Notes: generated by a model not told the origin, from the sequence alone. DNA of 64,000 nucleotides from an uncultured Rhodospirillales bacterium (GCA_903928895.1 CAIYSR010000145.1:39817-103816), one strand, 5' to 3'. Counted from the first letter of the stretch, positions 1-9,761 are shown. Program-made: numbers and translations.

Positions 1-89
1 TCACGACCCGACCCTACCCTCTTCGCAGCAACGGAGCCATTGGACGCCCATGCGCCCGGCCCTGCAAGTGAGCAGTGCCCGCCTCGATA

Positions 90-1187
<1,098 letters not shown>

Positions 1188-1219
1188 TTAGCCCCGCCGG
1201 GCCGCAGCGGCAAGAGGTA

Positions 1220-2119
1220 TCACCCCTTGCGCAGCACCATCGCCGCCGCGACCAGCATCAAGGCCATGCCGCCGGCTTCGATCAGGTCCACCTGCTCGCC
1301 CAGCACGGCCATCCCGGCGGCCACGGAGATGACCGGCGAGATGAACGCATAGGTTCCGGTCCGGCTGGCACCCCAGTCGCGCACGAGGATGAAGTAGATG
1401 GTGGTCGCGCCCAGCGAGCCGGCAAATACCATGAACGCCCAGGCCAGCCAGGCGTCGAGCCCCCAGTTCCCGGTCAACATCGGGCCGACGCCGGGTTCGA
1501 AGGCGATGGAAACGACCAGCAGCGTGACCCCGCCCATCAAATTGGTGGTCGCCGCCAGCGCCGCTGGCGCAAGCGTGCGCATCAGCGGGCGCGATAGCAC
1601 CGAGCCCAGGCAATAGCTCAAATTGCCGACGATGATCCCGAGCGCGCCGAGCCCCTCAAGCAGGTCGAGCCGACCCTGCGCGACTTTCGGCCCGTAGAGC
1701 AGCAGCATCCCCGCCACCCCGACCCCGATGGCCGCGACCTGCCGGCGGTTGAACCGCTCCTGTCCGAACATCACGGAAAACCCGAGCAGCGCGAGCGGCG
1801 TCAGCGCCGAACTCAGCACCGAAGCGAGCCCGCTGCTCACGTAGCGCAGCCCGTACAGCATGATGAACACGTTGATCGTGATCAGGATCTGCGACAACCA
1901 GAACAGCCGCGGCAGCAGCCGCCAGGGGATGCGCATGGTCTCGCCGGTGACGTATCGCCACAACAGCAGCGCCGCGCCGGCAAAGGCCCAGCGCGTGCCG
2001 GAGAAGAACCCCGGCGGCACCGCCGTCACCCCCACCTTCATCGCGACCCAGTTCACGCCCCAGACGAAGCAGAGAAAAGCAAACAGCAGACGCTGCCGCA
2101 CAAGAGGCGAGACGGGCAT
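1220..2119 (-). CDS. EamA/DMT-superfamily permease
   Basis: This 299-residue integral membrane protein is built from two tandem EamA repeats, about ten hydrophobic helices in all, as expected for a drug/metabolite transporter of the YdcZ/RhaT type. The N-terminus carries FVWGVNWVAMKVG, a common first-helix signature of the family, and the second repeat contains GASRTGTYAFISPV followed by GEQ, another family hallmark. Members export amino acids, nucleosides or small metabolites, but substrate cannot be read from sequence. It lies 86 bases downstream of mreB's start and is divergent from the GH2 gene, with a 180-base shared upstream gap. Family assignment is strong; substrate unknown. Confidence 0.9.
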   Translation of the reverse strand: MPVSPLVRQRLLFAFLCFVWGVNWVAMKVGVTAVPPGFFSGTRWAFAGAALLLWRYVTGETMRIPWRLLPRLFWLSQILITINVFIMLYGLRYVSSGLASVLSSALTPLALLGFSVMFGQERFNRRQVAAIGVGVAGMLLLYGPKVAQGRLDLLEGLGALGIIVGNLSYCLGSVLSRPLMRTLAPAALAATTNLMGGVTLLVVSIAFEPGVGPMLTGNWGLDAWLAWAFMVFAGSLGATTIYFILVRDWGASRTGTYAFISPVISVAAGMAVLGEQVDLIEAGGMALMLVAAAMVLRKG

Positions 2120-2299
2120 GGATCAGCCGGACAAGGTTTCGGCCAATCTTATAGGCGCCCGCGCCGACCCTGTCCCGCCTGCCCGCGCGCGCCAGCCCCG
2201 CACGAGCTCGGACGGTCCGCAAACACCTTCCCTCTCGCCCGATTCCGCCGCATGGTCCGCCGCAATGCGCGCAAAGCGCCCCTTCGCATGGAGCCTGGG

Positions 2300-4075
2300 A
2301 TGACGTTCGACGACCCGTACTACCACCTGCACGACGAGGACTACGCTGCCCCCTTTGCCAAGGTCCGCGCAGTCCACGCTGACATGATTGCCATGGGCGG
2401 CCGCAAACGGATCCCGCTTTCCGGCACCTGGCGCTTTACCACCGACCTGTTCGACGAGGGCCTGCGCCAGAAATGGTATCGCGACCCGCCCGACACCCCG
2501 GCCGACTGGCGCATTCCGCGCGACTACGAGGATGCCGCCGCCGACCTCGTGCCGGTTCCCTCCTGCTGGACCGTTCAGAAGCCGGAGTGGCGCTATTTCG
2601 AGGGCTCCGGCTGGTATGTCCGCCATTTCAGCTTCCCGCCTGCCCACCATGGCGAGCGCGTGTTCCTGCGCGTCGGCGCTGCCAACTACCAGGCCATCGT
2701 CTTCCTCAACGGCATCTTCCTCGCCTCCCACCGCGGCGGCTCGACGCCCTTCTTCATTGACGTCACCGCGCACCTGCAACCCGGCGACAACCGGCTGATG
2801 ATCGCGGTCGACAACCGCCGCCGGCCCGAGCGAGTGCCGATGCACCATTGCGACTGGTTCAACCATGGCGGGCTCTACCGCGAGGTTGATCTCGTCGTCG
2901 TGCCGGCCGTCTTCATCAAGGATATCGTGGTGACCCTGGTGCCGGACGGCAGCTTCGGCACCATCGCGGCCCATGTCGAAATCTCCGAAGCGCTCGACAG
3001 CGCTGTCGATCTCGCCATCCCGGAGCTTGGCATCGCCGCCAGAATCCCGGTCACGGCCGGGCGGGGCACGCTACGCCTCGCCGCTCGGCCGGAACTATGG
3101 TCGCCCGCGACGCCGCGGCTCTACGAGGTCGAGGCCAGGCTCGGCGGCGATGTGGTGCGCGAGCGGATCGGTTTTCGTGAGATCAAGGTGCGCGGCCACG
3201 AGATCCTGCTCAATGGCCAGCCACTCTATCTGCGCGGCATCTGCGTCCACGAGGACGACGCTGAACTCGGCAAAGCCACCACCGAAGCCGACCTGCGCCG
3301 CCGCTTCACGCATGTCCGCGAGCTCGGCGCCAACTTCGTCCGCCTCGCCCACTACCCGCACCACGAGCGCGCCGCCGAACTCGCCGACGAGCTCGGCATC
3401 CTGCTGTGGGAGGAGATTCCGGTCTACTGGGCCATCGACTTCGCCAATCCGGGCACCTACGCCGACGCCGAGAACCAGTTGCTGGAAATGATCCGCCGCG
3501 ACCGCAATCGCGCCAGCGTCATCATCTGGGGCGTCGGCAACGAGAACGCCGACACCGACGCCCGCTACGCCTTCATGTCGCGTCTCGCGCACGCCGCCCG
3601 CGGTGCCGACCCCACCCGCCTGATCAGCGCCGCCTGCCTGATCAACCGCCAGACCTTCTGCATCGAGGACCGGCTCGCCGCCGATCTCGACGTGATCGGC
3701 CTCAACGAATATTTCGGCTGGTACGAACCGGACATGACCGGGCTCGAACGCCTGATCGAGAACTCCCGCCCCGGCAAGCCGGTCGTCATCAGCGAATGCG
3801 GCGCCGACGCCGAAGCCGGCCATATCGGCGCCCCTGGTGCGCTGTTCTCAGAGGAGCACCAGGTCGACGTCTTTCGCCGGCAGCTCCAGATTCTCGCCCG
3901 CGCCGACTACGTGCAGGGGTTCTGCCCCTGGATCATGTACGACTTCCAGACCGAACGCCGCCACACCCGCCACCAGCGCGGCTGGAACCGCAAGGGCCTC
4001 ATCGCCGGCGACAAGGCCACGAAGAAGCGGGCGTTCCACTTCCTGGCGGAGCATTACCGCAGCCTTAACCGCTAG
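2300..4075 (+). CDS. Glycoside hydrolase family 2 (beta-glucuronidase/beta-galactosidase-like)
   Basis: A GH2 retaining glycosidase of about 591 residues. The order is an N-terminal jelly-roll sugar-binding domain (GWYVRHFSFP, then HHCDWFNHGGLYREV), an immunoglobulin-like domain and a TIM barrel starting near NGQPLYLRGICVHED. The acid/base glutamate sits in IIWGVGNEN and the nucleophile in VVISECGAD. Length and the latter motif resemble UidA-type beta-glucuronidases more than LacZ. No signal peptide is seen, so it is probably cytoplasmic. I chose the ATG at 2300 because GGAG lies 6 bases upstream and MTFDDPYYHLHDEDY looks like a native N-terminus; in-frame ATGs exist at 2252 and 2288. The stop codon falls inside a CTAGAGCG repeat. 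Exact sugar specificity is not determinable. Confidence 0.88.
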   Translation: MTFDDPYYHLHDEDYAAPFAKVRAVHADMIAMGGRKRIPLSGTWRFTTDLFDEGLRQKWYRDPPDTPADWRIPRDYEDAAADLVPVPSCWTVQKPEWRYFEGSGWYVRHFSFPPAHHGERVFLRVGAANYQAIVFLNGIFLASHRGGSTPFFIDVTAHLQPGDNRLMIAVDNRRRPERVPMHHCDWFNHGGLYREVDLVVVPAVFIKDIVVTLVPDGSFGTIAAHVEISEALDSAVDLAIPELGIAARIPVTAGRGTLRLAARPELWSPATPRLYEVEARLGGDVVRERIGFREIKVRGHEILLNGQPLYLRGICVHEDDAELGKATTEADLRRRFTHVRELGANFVRLAHYPHHERAAELADELGILLWEEIPVYWAIDFANPGTYADAENQLLEMIRRDRNRASVIIWGVGNENADTDARYAFMSRLAHAARGADPTRLISAACLINRQTFCIEDRLAADLDVIGLNEYFGWYEPDMTGLERLIENSRPGKPVVISECGADAEAGHIGAPGALFSEEHQVDVFRRQLQILARADYVQGFCPWIMYDFQTERRHTRHQRGWNRKGLIAGDKATKKRAFHFLAEHYRSLNR

Positions 4076-4178
4076 AGCGTGATCGTTTGAGGCCGACCGG
4101 TCAGAAAACATGAATCACGCGACCAAACAAAGAGCTAGAGCGATATCGGAACGCCTATCAGTTCCGATATCGCTCTAG
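4072..4178. repeat. CTAGAGCG palindromic repeats, convergent gene terminator
   Basis: Two palindromes fill the gap between the convergent GH2 and cheZ-like genes. The second is a perfect 18-bp inverted repeat (arms 4135-4152 and 4161-4178) with an 8-base loop. Each arm's outer end is CTAGAGCG. The first also opens with CTAGAGCG at 4072-4079, overlapping the GH2 stop codon, and has a weaker 7-bp GCGTGAT/ATCACGC stem (4077-4083 with 4114-4120) around a GACCGGTC palindrome. The shared end sequence suggests copies of one dispersed element. Position and stability also suit a bidirectional terminator, although no long U-run follows. Confidence 0.7.
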
Positions 4179-4191
4179 GCCGCGAGCCCCC

Positions 4192-4785
4192 TCACGCCAA
4201 CAATCGGTCAATCTCGGACTGCGCCAGGTCGGACCCGCGCGAGGGGTGGTGAATGAAGGACCCGGGGGCCGGTTCAGTCGGCGTCGCAGGTGCGGCCGGG
4301 CCGGGCAGCATGCCCCCCAGCACGTGCTCCACCCGCTCGAGATGTTCGATCGCGCGGCGCACTCGCTGGCTGGTCAGGTCCTGGAACGCACAGGCCTCGA
4401 AAATCGCGTTGATCCGCGCGTTCACCAGCGCCCGCCCCTCGCGATCCGCGGCCCCGCTGCGCACCCAGTCGTCAATCGCCTCCGCCGCCTCCATGATCCG
4501 GTTGGCCGCCGTCTCCGTCACCTGGATGATCGCCTCCAGCTCCAGCCCGCTGTTGCGCGCCTCCGGCGTGGGGGCCGCCACCACCGAGGCGATCTGCTCC
4601 TGCACCTGGGCGATCTGACCGGACAAATTCGTCTCGCTGTAGTCCAGCAACTGCACCGCGCCATGGACCTCGACGCTCAATTCCGCGATCCGCCGGTCCA
4701 CCAGCTTGTGCAGCGACTGGAACGGTTCCGCCGTCTCGGCCCGCACAATGTCGCGGATCGTCTCCATCAGTGTGCGGTCCATCAT
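4192..4785 (-). CDS. CheZ-like CheY-P phosphatase
   Basis: This 197-residue, mostly helical protein carries the CheZ active-site signature FQDLTSQ: Asp136 and Gln140 have the D-x3-Q spacing of the catalytic Asp and Gln of CheZ, which position water to dephosphorylate CheY. The helix RVRRAIEHLERVEHVL follows, as in the four-helix bundle of the CheZ dimer. The extreme C-terminus, QSEIDRLLA, resembles the CheY-binding tail of CheZ and the N-terminal peptide of FliM. The linker at residues 160-185 is Pro/Ala-rich. No chemotaxis or flagellar gene is nearby, so the gene is an orphan here. It converges on the GH2 gene; Met2 could also be the start. Confidence 0.75.
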   Translation of the reverse strand: MMDRTLMETIRDIVRAETAEPFQSLHKLVDRRIAELSVEVHGAVQLLDYSETNLSGQIAQVQEQIASVVAAPTPEARNSGLELEAIIQVTETAANRIMEAAEAIDDWVRSGAADREGRALVNARINAIFEACAFQDLTSQRVRRAIEHLERVEHVLGGMLPGPAAPATPTEPAPGSFIHHPSRGSDLAQSEIDRLLA

Positions 4786-4910
4786 CCGGCGCCCCCATCT
4801 GGCTCACCCCGAGGAGCCAACCACGGAAACCCTAAGCCTTGGTGAACCCGCCGATTCCACCCCGGCCGCTTTTGCTCTATGCGGGCGACAAGATCGAGGA
4901 GACCCCAAAG

Positions 4911-5981
4911 ATGCAATTCGGTATCGCGCTTGCCACCGACGCGGAGTCCTGGAAAACCGTCGTCCGCGCCGAGGCGCTCGGCTTCAGCCACGCCTGGTTC
5001 TACGACACCCAGATGCTGAGCGCGGACTGCTTCGTCGCCATGGGTGCCGCGGCCGTGAAAACCGACCGCATTCGCCTCGGCACCGGCGTGCTCATCCCCT
5101 CCAACCGTATCGCCGCCGTCACCGCCAACGCCTTCGCCTCGCTCAACAAGCTCGCCCCGGGTCGCATTGATTTCGGCGTCGGCACCGGCTTCACCGGCCG
5201 TCGCGCCATGGGCCTCGGCGCCATCAAGCTGGCGGAGATGAACGAATACATCCGGGTGGTGATGGCCCTGCTTCGCGGCGAAACGGTCGAGACCACGATC
5301 GAGGGCGAGCGCCGCAAGATCCGCTTCCTCAACCCCGAACTCCGCCTCACCAACACCGCCGACCCGATCGCCCTGCACCTCTCCGCCTACGGCCCCCGCG
5401 CCATGGCCGCCACCGCCCGCTGGGGCGCCGGCTGGATCAACTTCGTCGGCGACGAGACTGCCGGCGCCGCGGCGATGTCCGCCATGCGGGCGGCCTGGCG
5501 AAACGCGGGCCGCGATCCGGCCGATCTCGGCGCCGTGGCCTTCGCCCTCGGCTGCGTGCTCGCCCCCGGCGAGACGCTCGACTCGCCGCGGGTCATCGCC
5601 CAGTCCGGCCCGCGCGCCGCCGTGCTGCTGCATCGTGCCGCCGACGAAGCGCTCTCCGGCCTGCCCAACACCTCGCCGATTCCGCCGGAAGTGGCCGACG
5701 AGGTCGCCGGCTACGTGGCGCTGGCCCGGCACTTCCAGCCCGCCGATGCGCCCTGGATCGAGAACCACCGGGGTCATCTGATGGTGGTCAAGGACGAGGA
5801 GCGCCGCTTCATCACCCCCGAACTGATCCGCCGCACCACTTTCACCGGCACGCGCGACGCCCTGGTGAGGCGCATCGGAACGCTTCGCGATGCCGGCTAC
5901 ACCCAGTTCACCGTTCAGCTGACACCGGGGCAGGAAGCGGCGATCGAAGACTGGGCCGGCGTGATGCGGGCCTTCGTTTGA
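4911..5981 (+). CDS. LLM-class flavin-dependent oxidoreductase
   Basis: A 356-residue luciferase-like monooxygenase/F420-dependent reductase family TIM barrel. Visible family features are MQFGIALATD at the first strand, HAWFYDTQML, the RIRLGTGV segment after helix 2, SLNKLAPGRIDFGVGTGFTGRRAMG (the cofactor phosphate-binding region, quoted here only by its start) and the terminal helix typical of the class. Members use FMN or F420; many alphaproteobacterial relatives are annotated as 5,10-methylenetetrahydromethanopterin reductase-like, which is only a family label. The ATG at 4911 is preceded by GAGGAGA at 4896-4902. It stands alone and converges on the kdoO-like gene with a 31-base gap. Substrate unknown. 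Confidence 0.85.
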   Translation: MQFGIALATDAESWKTVVRAEALGFSHAWFYDTQMLSADCFVAMGAAAVKTDRIRLGTGVLIPSNRIAAVTANAFASLNKLAPGRIDFGVGTGFTGRRAMGLGAIKLAEMNEYIRVVMALLRGETVETTIEGERRKIRFLNPELRLTNTADPIALHLSAYGPRAMAATARWGAGWINFVGDETAGAAAMSAMRAAWRNAGRDPADLGAVAFALGCVLAPGETLDSPRVIAQSGPRAAVLLHRAADEALSGLPNTSPIPPEVADEVAGYVALARHFQPADAPWIENHRGHLMVVKDEERRFITPELIRRTTFTGTRDALVRRIGTLRDAGYTQFTVQLTPGQEAAIEDWAGVMRAFV

Positions 5982-6012
5982 GCGCAGGCCTGCGACCTCC
6001 GGTTATCCGGGG

Positions 6013-6897
6013 CTAACCCAGCCGACGCCCCGCCAGGCGCTCCAGCACCCGGATCGGCGCGGTTTGCGGCCGCGCCATGGCCGCGACCGGCAGGTGGAAC
6101 GTCTGTTCGAAGGCACAGCGTCCCGCCATGGCGGCATGCATCACCTGGTCGGTGAAGCAGATCCAGGTTGTCCCCGGCACGAAGGCCACCGCCGCCTGGG
6201 GCGCGCCGGCCTGATAGGCGTTATCGCGCTTGGCCGCGTCGTGCAGCCCCAGCATGAAGTGGTCGTAGTCGCTGCGCCGGCCCTTGGTCAGCCCCACCGC
6301 CGCCATCGCCCAGGCCTGGCCCGGGACCATACCGCGCAGCCGGGGAAGAAAGGCGCGGGCGAACGGCTCAAAAGGCTCTCCCACCCGCCACTGCCGCACC
6401 GTGCCGTCGGGCGCCACATTGGTGAAGACCCGCAGGATCCGTTGCCCGCGGGTCGGCCGCGCCGGGAAGGCATCGACATGGAGTCGCCGGTCGTCATGCC
6501 GCGGCGAGGTGCTGCGCCCGCTGATTTCGGCCGGCCGGTAACTCGTTCGCGCCCGCTCCAGCGCCACGCCATAGCTCGGGCACAGCCCGCGCATAAGGCT
6601 CTCGGCCGCGGTGCCGTAGCGCTGCAACATCGCCGACAGCCCCGCCAATTGCGCCCCGTCATAGCCCGAACCGGCGCACCGCCCGGTCCGTGGATCATAG
6701 CTGATGTTCTTGCGCGAATTGTCGAGCACCCCGGCATCGAGAAACGGCTTCTCCTCGTCCTGGAGCGGGAACGGCAACGGCATTGCCAGCACCCGTCCCG
6801 CCTCCAGCGCCGCCACCGCGCGGGCACACAGGGACGGCTCGAACGGCCCTCCCCAGTCGGCCACCGACAATGGTTCCAGGACGTCGCTGGCATCCAT
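6013..6897 (-). CDS. kdoO: Kdo hydroxylase family Fe(II)/2-oxoglutarate dioxygenase
   Basis: KdoO hydroxylates the 3-position of the outer Kdo sugar of lipopolysaccharide to give Ko, using Fe(II), O2 and 2-oxoglutarate. The 294-residue protein has the expected length. The metal ligands fit HxD (His140-Val-Asp142 in LHVDAFPARPT) and a distal His254 in FTDQVMHAAM. The segment RILRVFTNVAPDG and WRVGEPFEPFA also match my memory of the family. It is the last gene of a minus-strand set with a CX5R phosphatase 11 bases upstream and cytochrome b561, which hints at an envelope-modification operon. Confident at family level; the exact Kdo residue modified is not readable. Confidence 0.82.
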   Translation of the reverse strand: MDASDVLEPLSVADWGGPFEPSLCARAVAALEAGRVLAMPLPFPLQDEEKPFLDAGVLDNSRKNISYDPRTGRCAGSGYDGAQLAGLSAMLQRYGTAAESLMRGLCPSYGVALERARTSYRPAEISGRSTSPRHDDRRLHVDAFPARPTRGQRILRVFTNVAPDGTVRQWRVGEPFEPFARAFLPRLRGMVPGQAWAMAAVGLTKGRRSDYDHFMLGLHDAAKRDNAYQAGAPQAAVAFVPGTTWICFTDQVMHAAMAGRCAFEQTFHLPVAAMARPQTAPIRVLERLAGRRLG

Positions 6898-6908
6898 CCG
6901 ATCCCCTC

Positions 6909-7580
6909 CTATTCGCGGCGCAACACCCGATCATGCAGAAACCCGGCCACCCCGCCCGACCTGAAACGGCGCGTGATCGCGTCAGCATCATAACCCATCC
7001 GCACCCAGTCAAGGAACGGGGTCCGCCCCTCCGTCTCTGTCTCATATCGTAACAGCACGGCATCCAGCACCCCCGCGCGAGACCGCCGCAGATGCCCATG
7101 GCGCAGGCTCAACTGGCCGAGTGCCACCGCCACGGTCGCGCCCTCGACGAGCAGGAACACGGCGGCCGCGAACCCCGCCCGATCTGCGCCCGATTTGCAA
7201 TGGAGCAGCGTCGGCTTGGGCGCCTCCCGCAGCGCGGCGCCAAGCGCCAGCAGCGTCTCGCGGGCCGGCGCCCGTCCGCTCGACAGCGGCAGGTCGATAA
7301 CCGCAAGCCCGAGCCGCCGGGCCTGCTCGCGCGACAGCGCGTCCGATCCGCTCCGTGTCGCCCCGCGCAGATTGACCACGCTGTTCAGTCCGAACCGGCG
7401 CCGCGCCCGCGCCAGCCGCCCCGGCGTGGGATGGTTGGCACGATACATCACGCCCGGCACCACCACGCCCCAATTGCTCCACAGCAGACGCAGCGCGGCA
7501 TGGTCGACCAACAGGCTGTCGACCCAGGCCAGCAGCCGCCCATGGCGTGCCGCGAGGTCGCCGTGGAAGATCGACTCCAT
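6909..7580 (-). CDS. CX5R tyrosine/dual-specificity phosphatase family protein
   Basis: The 223-residue protein contains the cysteine-phosphatase P-loop HCKSGADR (residues 127-134, nucleophile Cys128, phosphate-binding Arg134), preceded by the conserved upstream module NSVVNLRG and a likely general-acid region around DLPLSSGRAP. This places it in the DSP/PTP superfamily. Residues 37-50 (GVVVPGVMYRANHP) match the RSGQP-like start of bacterial members. It overlaps the cytochrome b561 stop codon by one base (TGATG) and is followed 11 bases later by kdoO, so the three genes are probably co-transcribed. A role on phosphorylated lipid A/core or another envelope phosphate is inference from context; a protein-tyrosine substrate is equally possible. 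Confidence 0.8.
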   Translation of the reverse strand: MESIFHGDLAARHGRLLAWVDSLLVDHAALRLLWSNWGVVVPGVMYRANHPTPGRLARARRRFGLNSVVNLRGATRSGSDALSREQARRLGLAVIDLPLSSGRAPARETLLALGAALREAPKPTLLHCKSGADRAGFAAAVFLLVEGATVAVALGQLSLRHGHLRRSRAGVLDAVLLRYETETEGRTPFLDWVRMGYDADAITRRFRSGGVAGFLHDRVLRRE

Positions 7581-8110
7581 CAGCCCCGCGGCGCCGGCAT
7601 CATCCGACGCAGCAGCCCGTCACCCATGACATACTGATGGAACAGCGCCATCGCGGCATGGCCGAGCGCCACGAAGAGGATGGCATTGGCCGCCAGCTCG
7701 TGCAGTTCGCCGATCGTCCCGCGTAACGCCTTGTCCGGCGGTGCCAGGCCGGCGAGGCTGACATAGCCGAACAGACTCTCGCCGCGCACCCAGGCATTGG
7801 CCAGCCCGGCCACCAGCGCCGCGGCCATCAGAGCATACAGTAGCACATGGCCGAACCCCGCCGCCCGCTCCAGCCAGCCCTCGGTCTGCGGCGGCCGCGC
7901 CCCGGCCACGGTCAGCCTCACCCCAACGCGCAGGATCAGAACCACAATCAGCGCGAGGCCGAACACGATATGCACCGAGCGTACCGACGGCCGCTGCTCG
8001 CGCGGAAACAAGTCGATCAGCTGCGCCCCGAGCCACAGCGCCGCGATCAGCGCGGCCGTCAGCCAGTGCAGAACGATCAGGCGGCGATCATATCGGAATG
8101 TATCGGACAT
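7580..8110 (-). CDS. Cytochrome b561 family protein
   Basis: A 176-residue, four-helix membrane cytochrome of the CybB type. Candidate heme-ligating histidines lie in the helices: His15 (VLHWL), His47 (SVHIVFG), His88, His137 (GELHELAAN) and His151/His158 (GHAAMALFHQY). The ending GDGLLRRMMP is characteristic of the family. CybB proteins pass electrons between quinol and periplasmic acceptors, including superoxide in E. coli. It is the first gene of the cytochrome-phosphatase-kdoO set. A redox link to the downstream oxygenase is speculative, because KdoO is cytoplasmic-facing and uses 2-oxoglutarate. Confidence 0.9.
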   Translation of the reverse strand: MSDTFRYDRRLIVLHWLTAALIAALWLGAQLIDLFPREQRPSVRSVHIVFGLALIVVLILRVGVRLTVAGARPPQTEGWLERAAGFGHVLLYALMAAALVAGLANAWVRGESLFGYVSLAGLAPPDKALRGTIGELHELAANAILFVALGHAAMALFHQYVMGDGLLRRMMPAPRG

Positions 8111-8190
8111 CGTGCGGATCCCTCGTACGCGCTTGCATCATGTTGCACCGCACAAAGCACATCACGCCTGTCCTGTCGTGCTCCGAATCA

Positions 8191-9147
8191 TTAACTCGCG
8201 CCAATCAGGATGCCGGTCCCGAACACCAGAATGCCGCCGAACCCGACCTGCATGGCCGCCGAAAGTGGGGGCGTATCCATGTATTTCCAGCGGATCCAGG
8301 TGATGATGGCGAGTTCCACCACCACCACCACGACCGCCAACACGGTCGCCGTATAGAAGTTCGGCAGCAGGAACGGCACGGTGTGCCCGATCCCGCCGAG
8401 CATGGTCATCAGCCCGCAGATCACGCCCCTGATCCATGGCGCGCCGCGCCCGGTCAGGCTGCCATTGTCGGACAGTGCCTCCGCGAAGCCCATCGAGATG
8501 CCGGCCCCGATCGTGGCGGCGAGCCCGACGAGGAATGCATCCCACGAGCTTTGCGTGGCGAACGCGGCGGCGAACACCGGCGCCAGCGTCGACACCGAGC
8601 CGTCCATCAGCCCGGCCAGCCCGGGCTGGATCACCCGCAGCACGAACATGCGCCGTGCCGCCTCGTCCTCCTCTTCGCGCACGCTGGCCGGCAGGTTCTC
8701 CTGCATGATGCGCTCGGCCGCGTGCTCATGCCTGGCCTCGGCTTCGGCGAGGTCGCCGAGCAGCTTGCGGATCGAGGCATCGGTGCTGCGCGTCGCCGCC
8801 TGCCGGTAGAACCGTGCCGCCTCGAATTCCATCTGCTCGGCCTGGCTGCGCACCAGTTCAAGCCGCAGCGGCTGGGTCTGCCACACCGGCTTGCGCGCGA
8901 CGAAGCCGCGCACATCCTGGCGCCGGATCAGCGGGATGTGCTCGCCGAACTTCTCGCGGTAGAGGTCGATCAACCAGCGCCGATGCTCGTTTTCCTCGGC
9001 TGCCATGTCGGTGAACACCTTGGCCGAGGCGGGATAGTCGGTCCGCAGGCCTTCGGCGAAATCGAGGTAGATGCGGCCGTCCTCCTCCTCGGCGCCGATC
9101 GCCAGCGCCAGGATTTCGCGCTCGGTCAGGTCACTGAAATTGCGCAT
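8191..9147 (-). CDS. mbfA: Membrane-bound ferritin MbfA (Er-VIT1 family iron exporter)
   Basis: The 318-residue product fuses an N-terminal ferritin/rubrerythrin-like domain (residues 1-165) to a C-terminal VIT1/CCC1 membrane domain (about 170-318, five hydrophobic helices). Di-iron ligands are visible: Glu20/Glu21, the ExxH at Glu52-His55 and a second ExxH at Glu137-His140. The membrane half opens with RVIQPGLAGLMDGSVSTLAP, the characteristic VIT start. In Agrobacterium and Bradyrhizobium MbfA exports iron and protects against peroxide under iron excess and low pH, under Irr control. I do not see a convincing Irr (ICE) motif in the 177 bases upstream. Confidence 0.9.
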   Translation of the reverse strand: MRNFSDLTEREILALAIGAEEEDGRIYLDFAEGLRTDYPASAKVFTDMAAEENEHRRWLIDLYREKFGEHIPLIRRQDVRGFVARKPVWQTQPLRLELVRSQAEQMEFEAARFYRQAATRSTDASIRKLLGDLAEAEARHEHAAERIMQENLPASVREEEDEAARRMFVLRVIQPGLAGLMDGSVSTLAPVFAAAFATQSSWDAFLVGLAATIGAGISMGFAEALSDNGSLTGRGAPWIRGVICGLMTMLGGIGHTVPFLLPNFYTATVLAVVVVVVELAIITWIRWKYMDTPPLSAAMQVGFGGILVFGTGILIGAS

Positions 9148-9244
9148 CCGCCCGCCTCCAAGATCAACGGAGCGCTCCTAGCACGGATGCTCCGGGCACG
9201 GGAGGGGAGCTGTGCTGCGACGCACCATGGCGCTCTGCGCGACT

Positions 9245-9290
9245 CCGCCCGTGGCGTCATGACCGTTCACGGTCAGGACGCCACGGGCGG
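9245..9290. terminator. Long hairpin between small membrane protein and mbfA
   Basis: A strong stem-loop: 14-bp outer arms (9245-9258 with 9277-9290, GC-rich), one A/G mismatch, then a 5-bp inner stem TGACC/GGTCA closing a GTTCAC loop. It lies 35 bases beyond the stop of the 103-residue membrane protein and about 100 bases before mbfA. Position suits a terminator or processing hairpin for the upstream gene, although no U-tract follows. Confidence 0.6.
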
Positions 9291-9324
9291 CACGCGTCCC
9301 GCCGGGGTGGGAGGCGGTGTCCTT

Positions 9325-9636
9325 CTAGCCCGGCGAGCGGTCGAAGCGAACGGTGGCGCCCAGCCCGATCATGCCCGCGATCCACAAGATCACGCCGGTG
9401 ACATAGGTAAAGGCCGCATTGGAGAAGTATTGCGCCTGTATTTCGATTTGCTGATCGGCCGACAATGTCGCAAGATCGAACCAGGTTCGGTTATTGACTT
9501 GATATCCGTAAAATATTCCGAGAACAGGACCGGCAAACCCCCAGATCAGGAGGCACGCGAGCCCAATTTTTCCGGTGCGACTCAGTTCGGATGTCCGGAC
9601 AGTGGGTACGATTTTGCCATGCGTGACGATTGCCAT
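9325..9636 (-). CDS. Small two-helix membrane protein, unknown function
   Basis: I do not recognise this 103-residue protein. It has two hydrophobic segments (about residues 24-44, IGLACLLIWGFAGPVLGIFY, and 75-95, YVTGVILWIAGMIGLGATV) separated by a polar loop with a Trp and several acidic residues. AGGAG lies at a good distance before the ATG. The coding bias is less GC-rich than its neighbours. The most informative feature is upstream: a perfect TTGAT-N4-ATCAA box centred about 132 bases before the start, which suggests induction by an FNR/FixK-type regulator under low oxygen. It could be a small subunit or stabiliser of a respiratory complex, but that is only a guess. Confidence 0.65.
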   Translation of the reverse strand: MAIVTHGKIVPTVRTSELSRTGKIGLACLLIWGFAGPVLGIFYGYQVNNRTWFDLATLSADQQIEIQAQYFSNAAFTYVTGVILWIAGMIGLGATVRFDRSPG

Positions 9637-9761
9637 GCCGATCTCCTACTTGATTTGTCCCTCCAGAAAGCCCAGTCCGAAACGGCGTCTCGATGCGAGT
9701 TCGGGCTCTATCTTGTCGGACTGATAACTTGGAACCCTAAGCCTATGCGGCAGGTTCGGCA

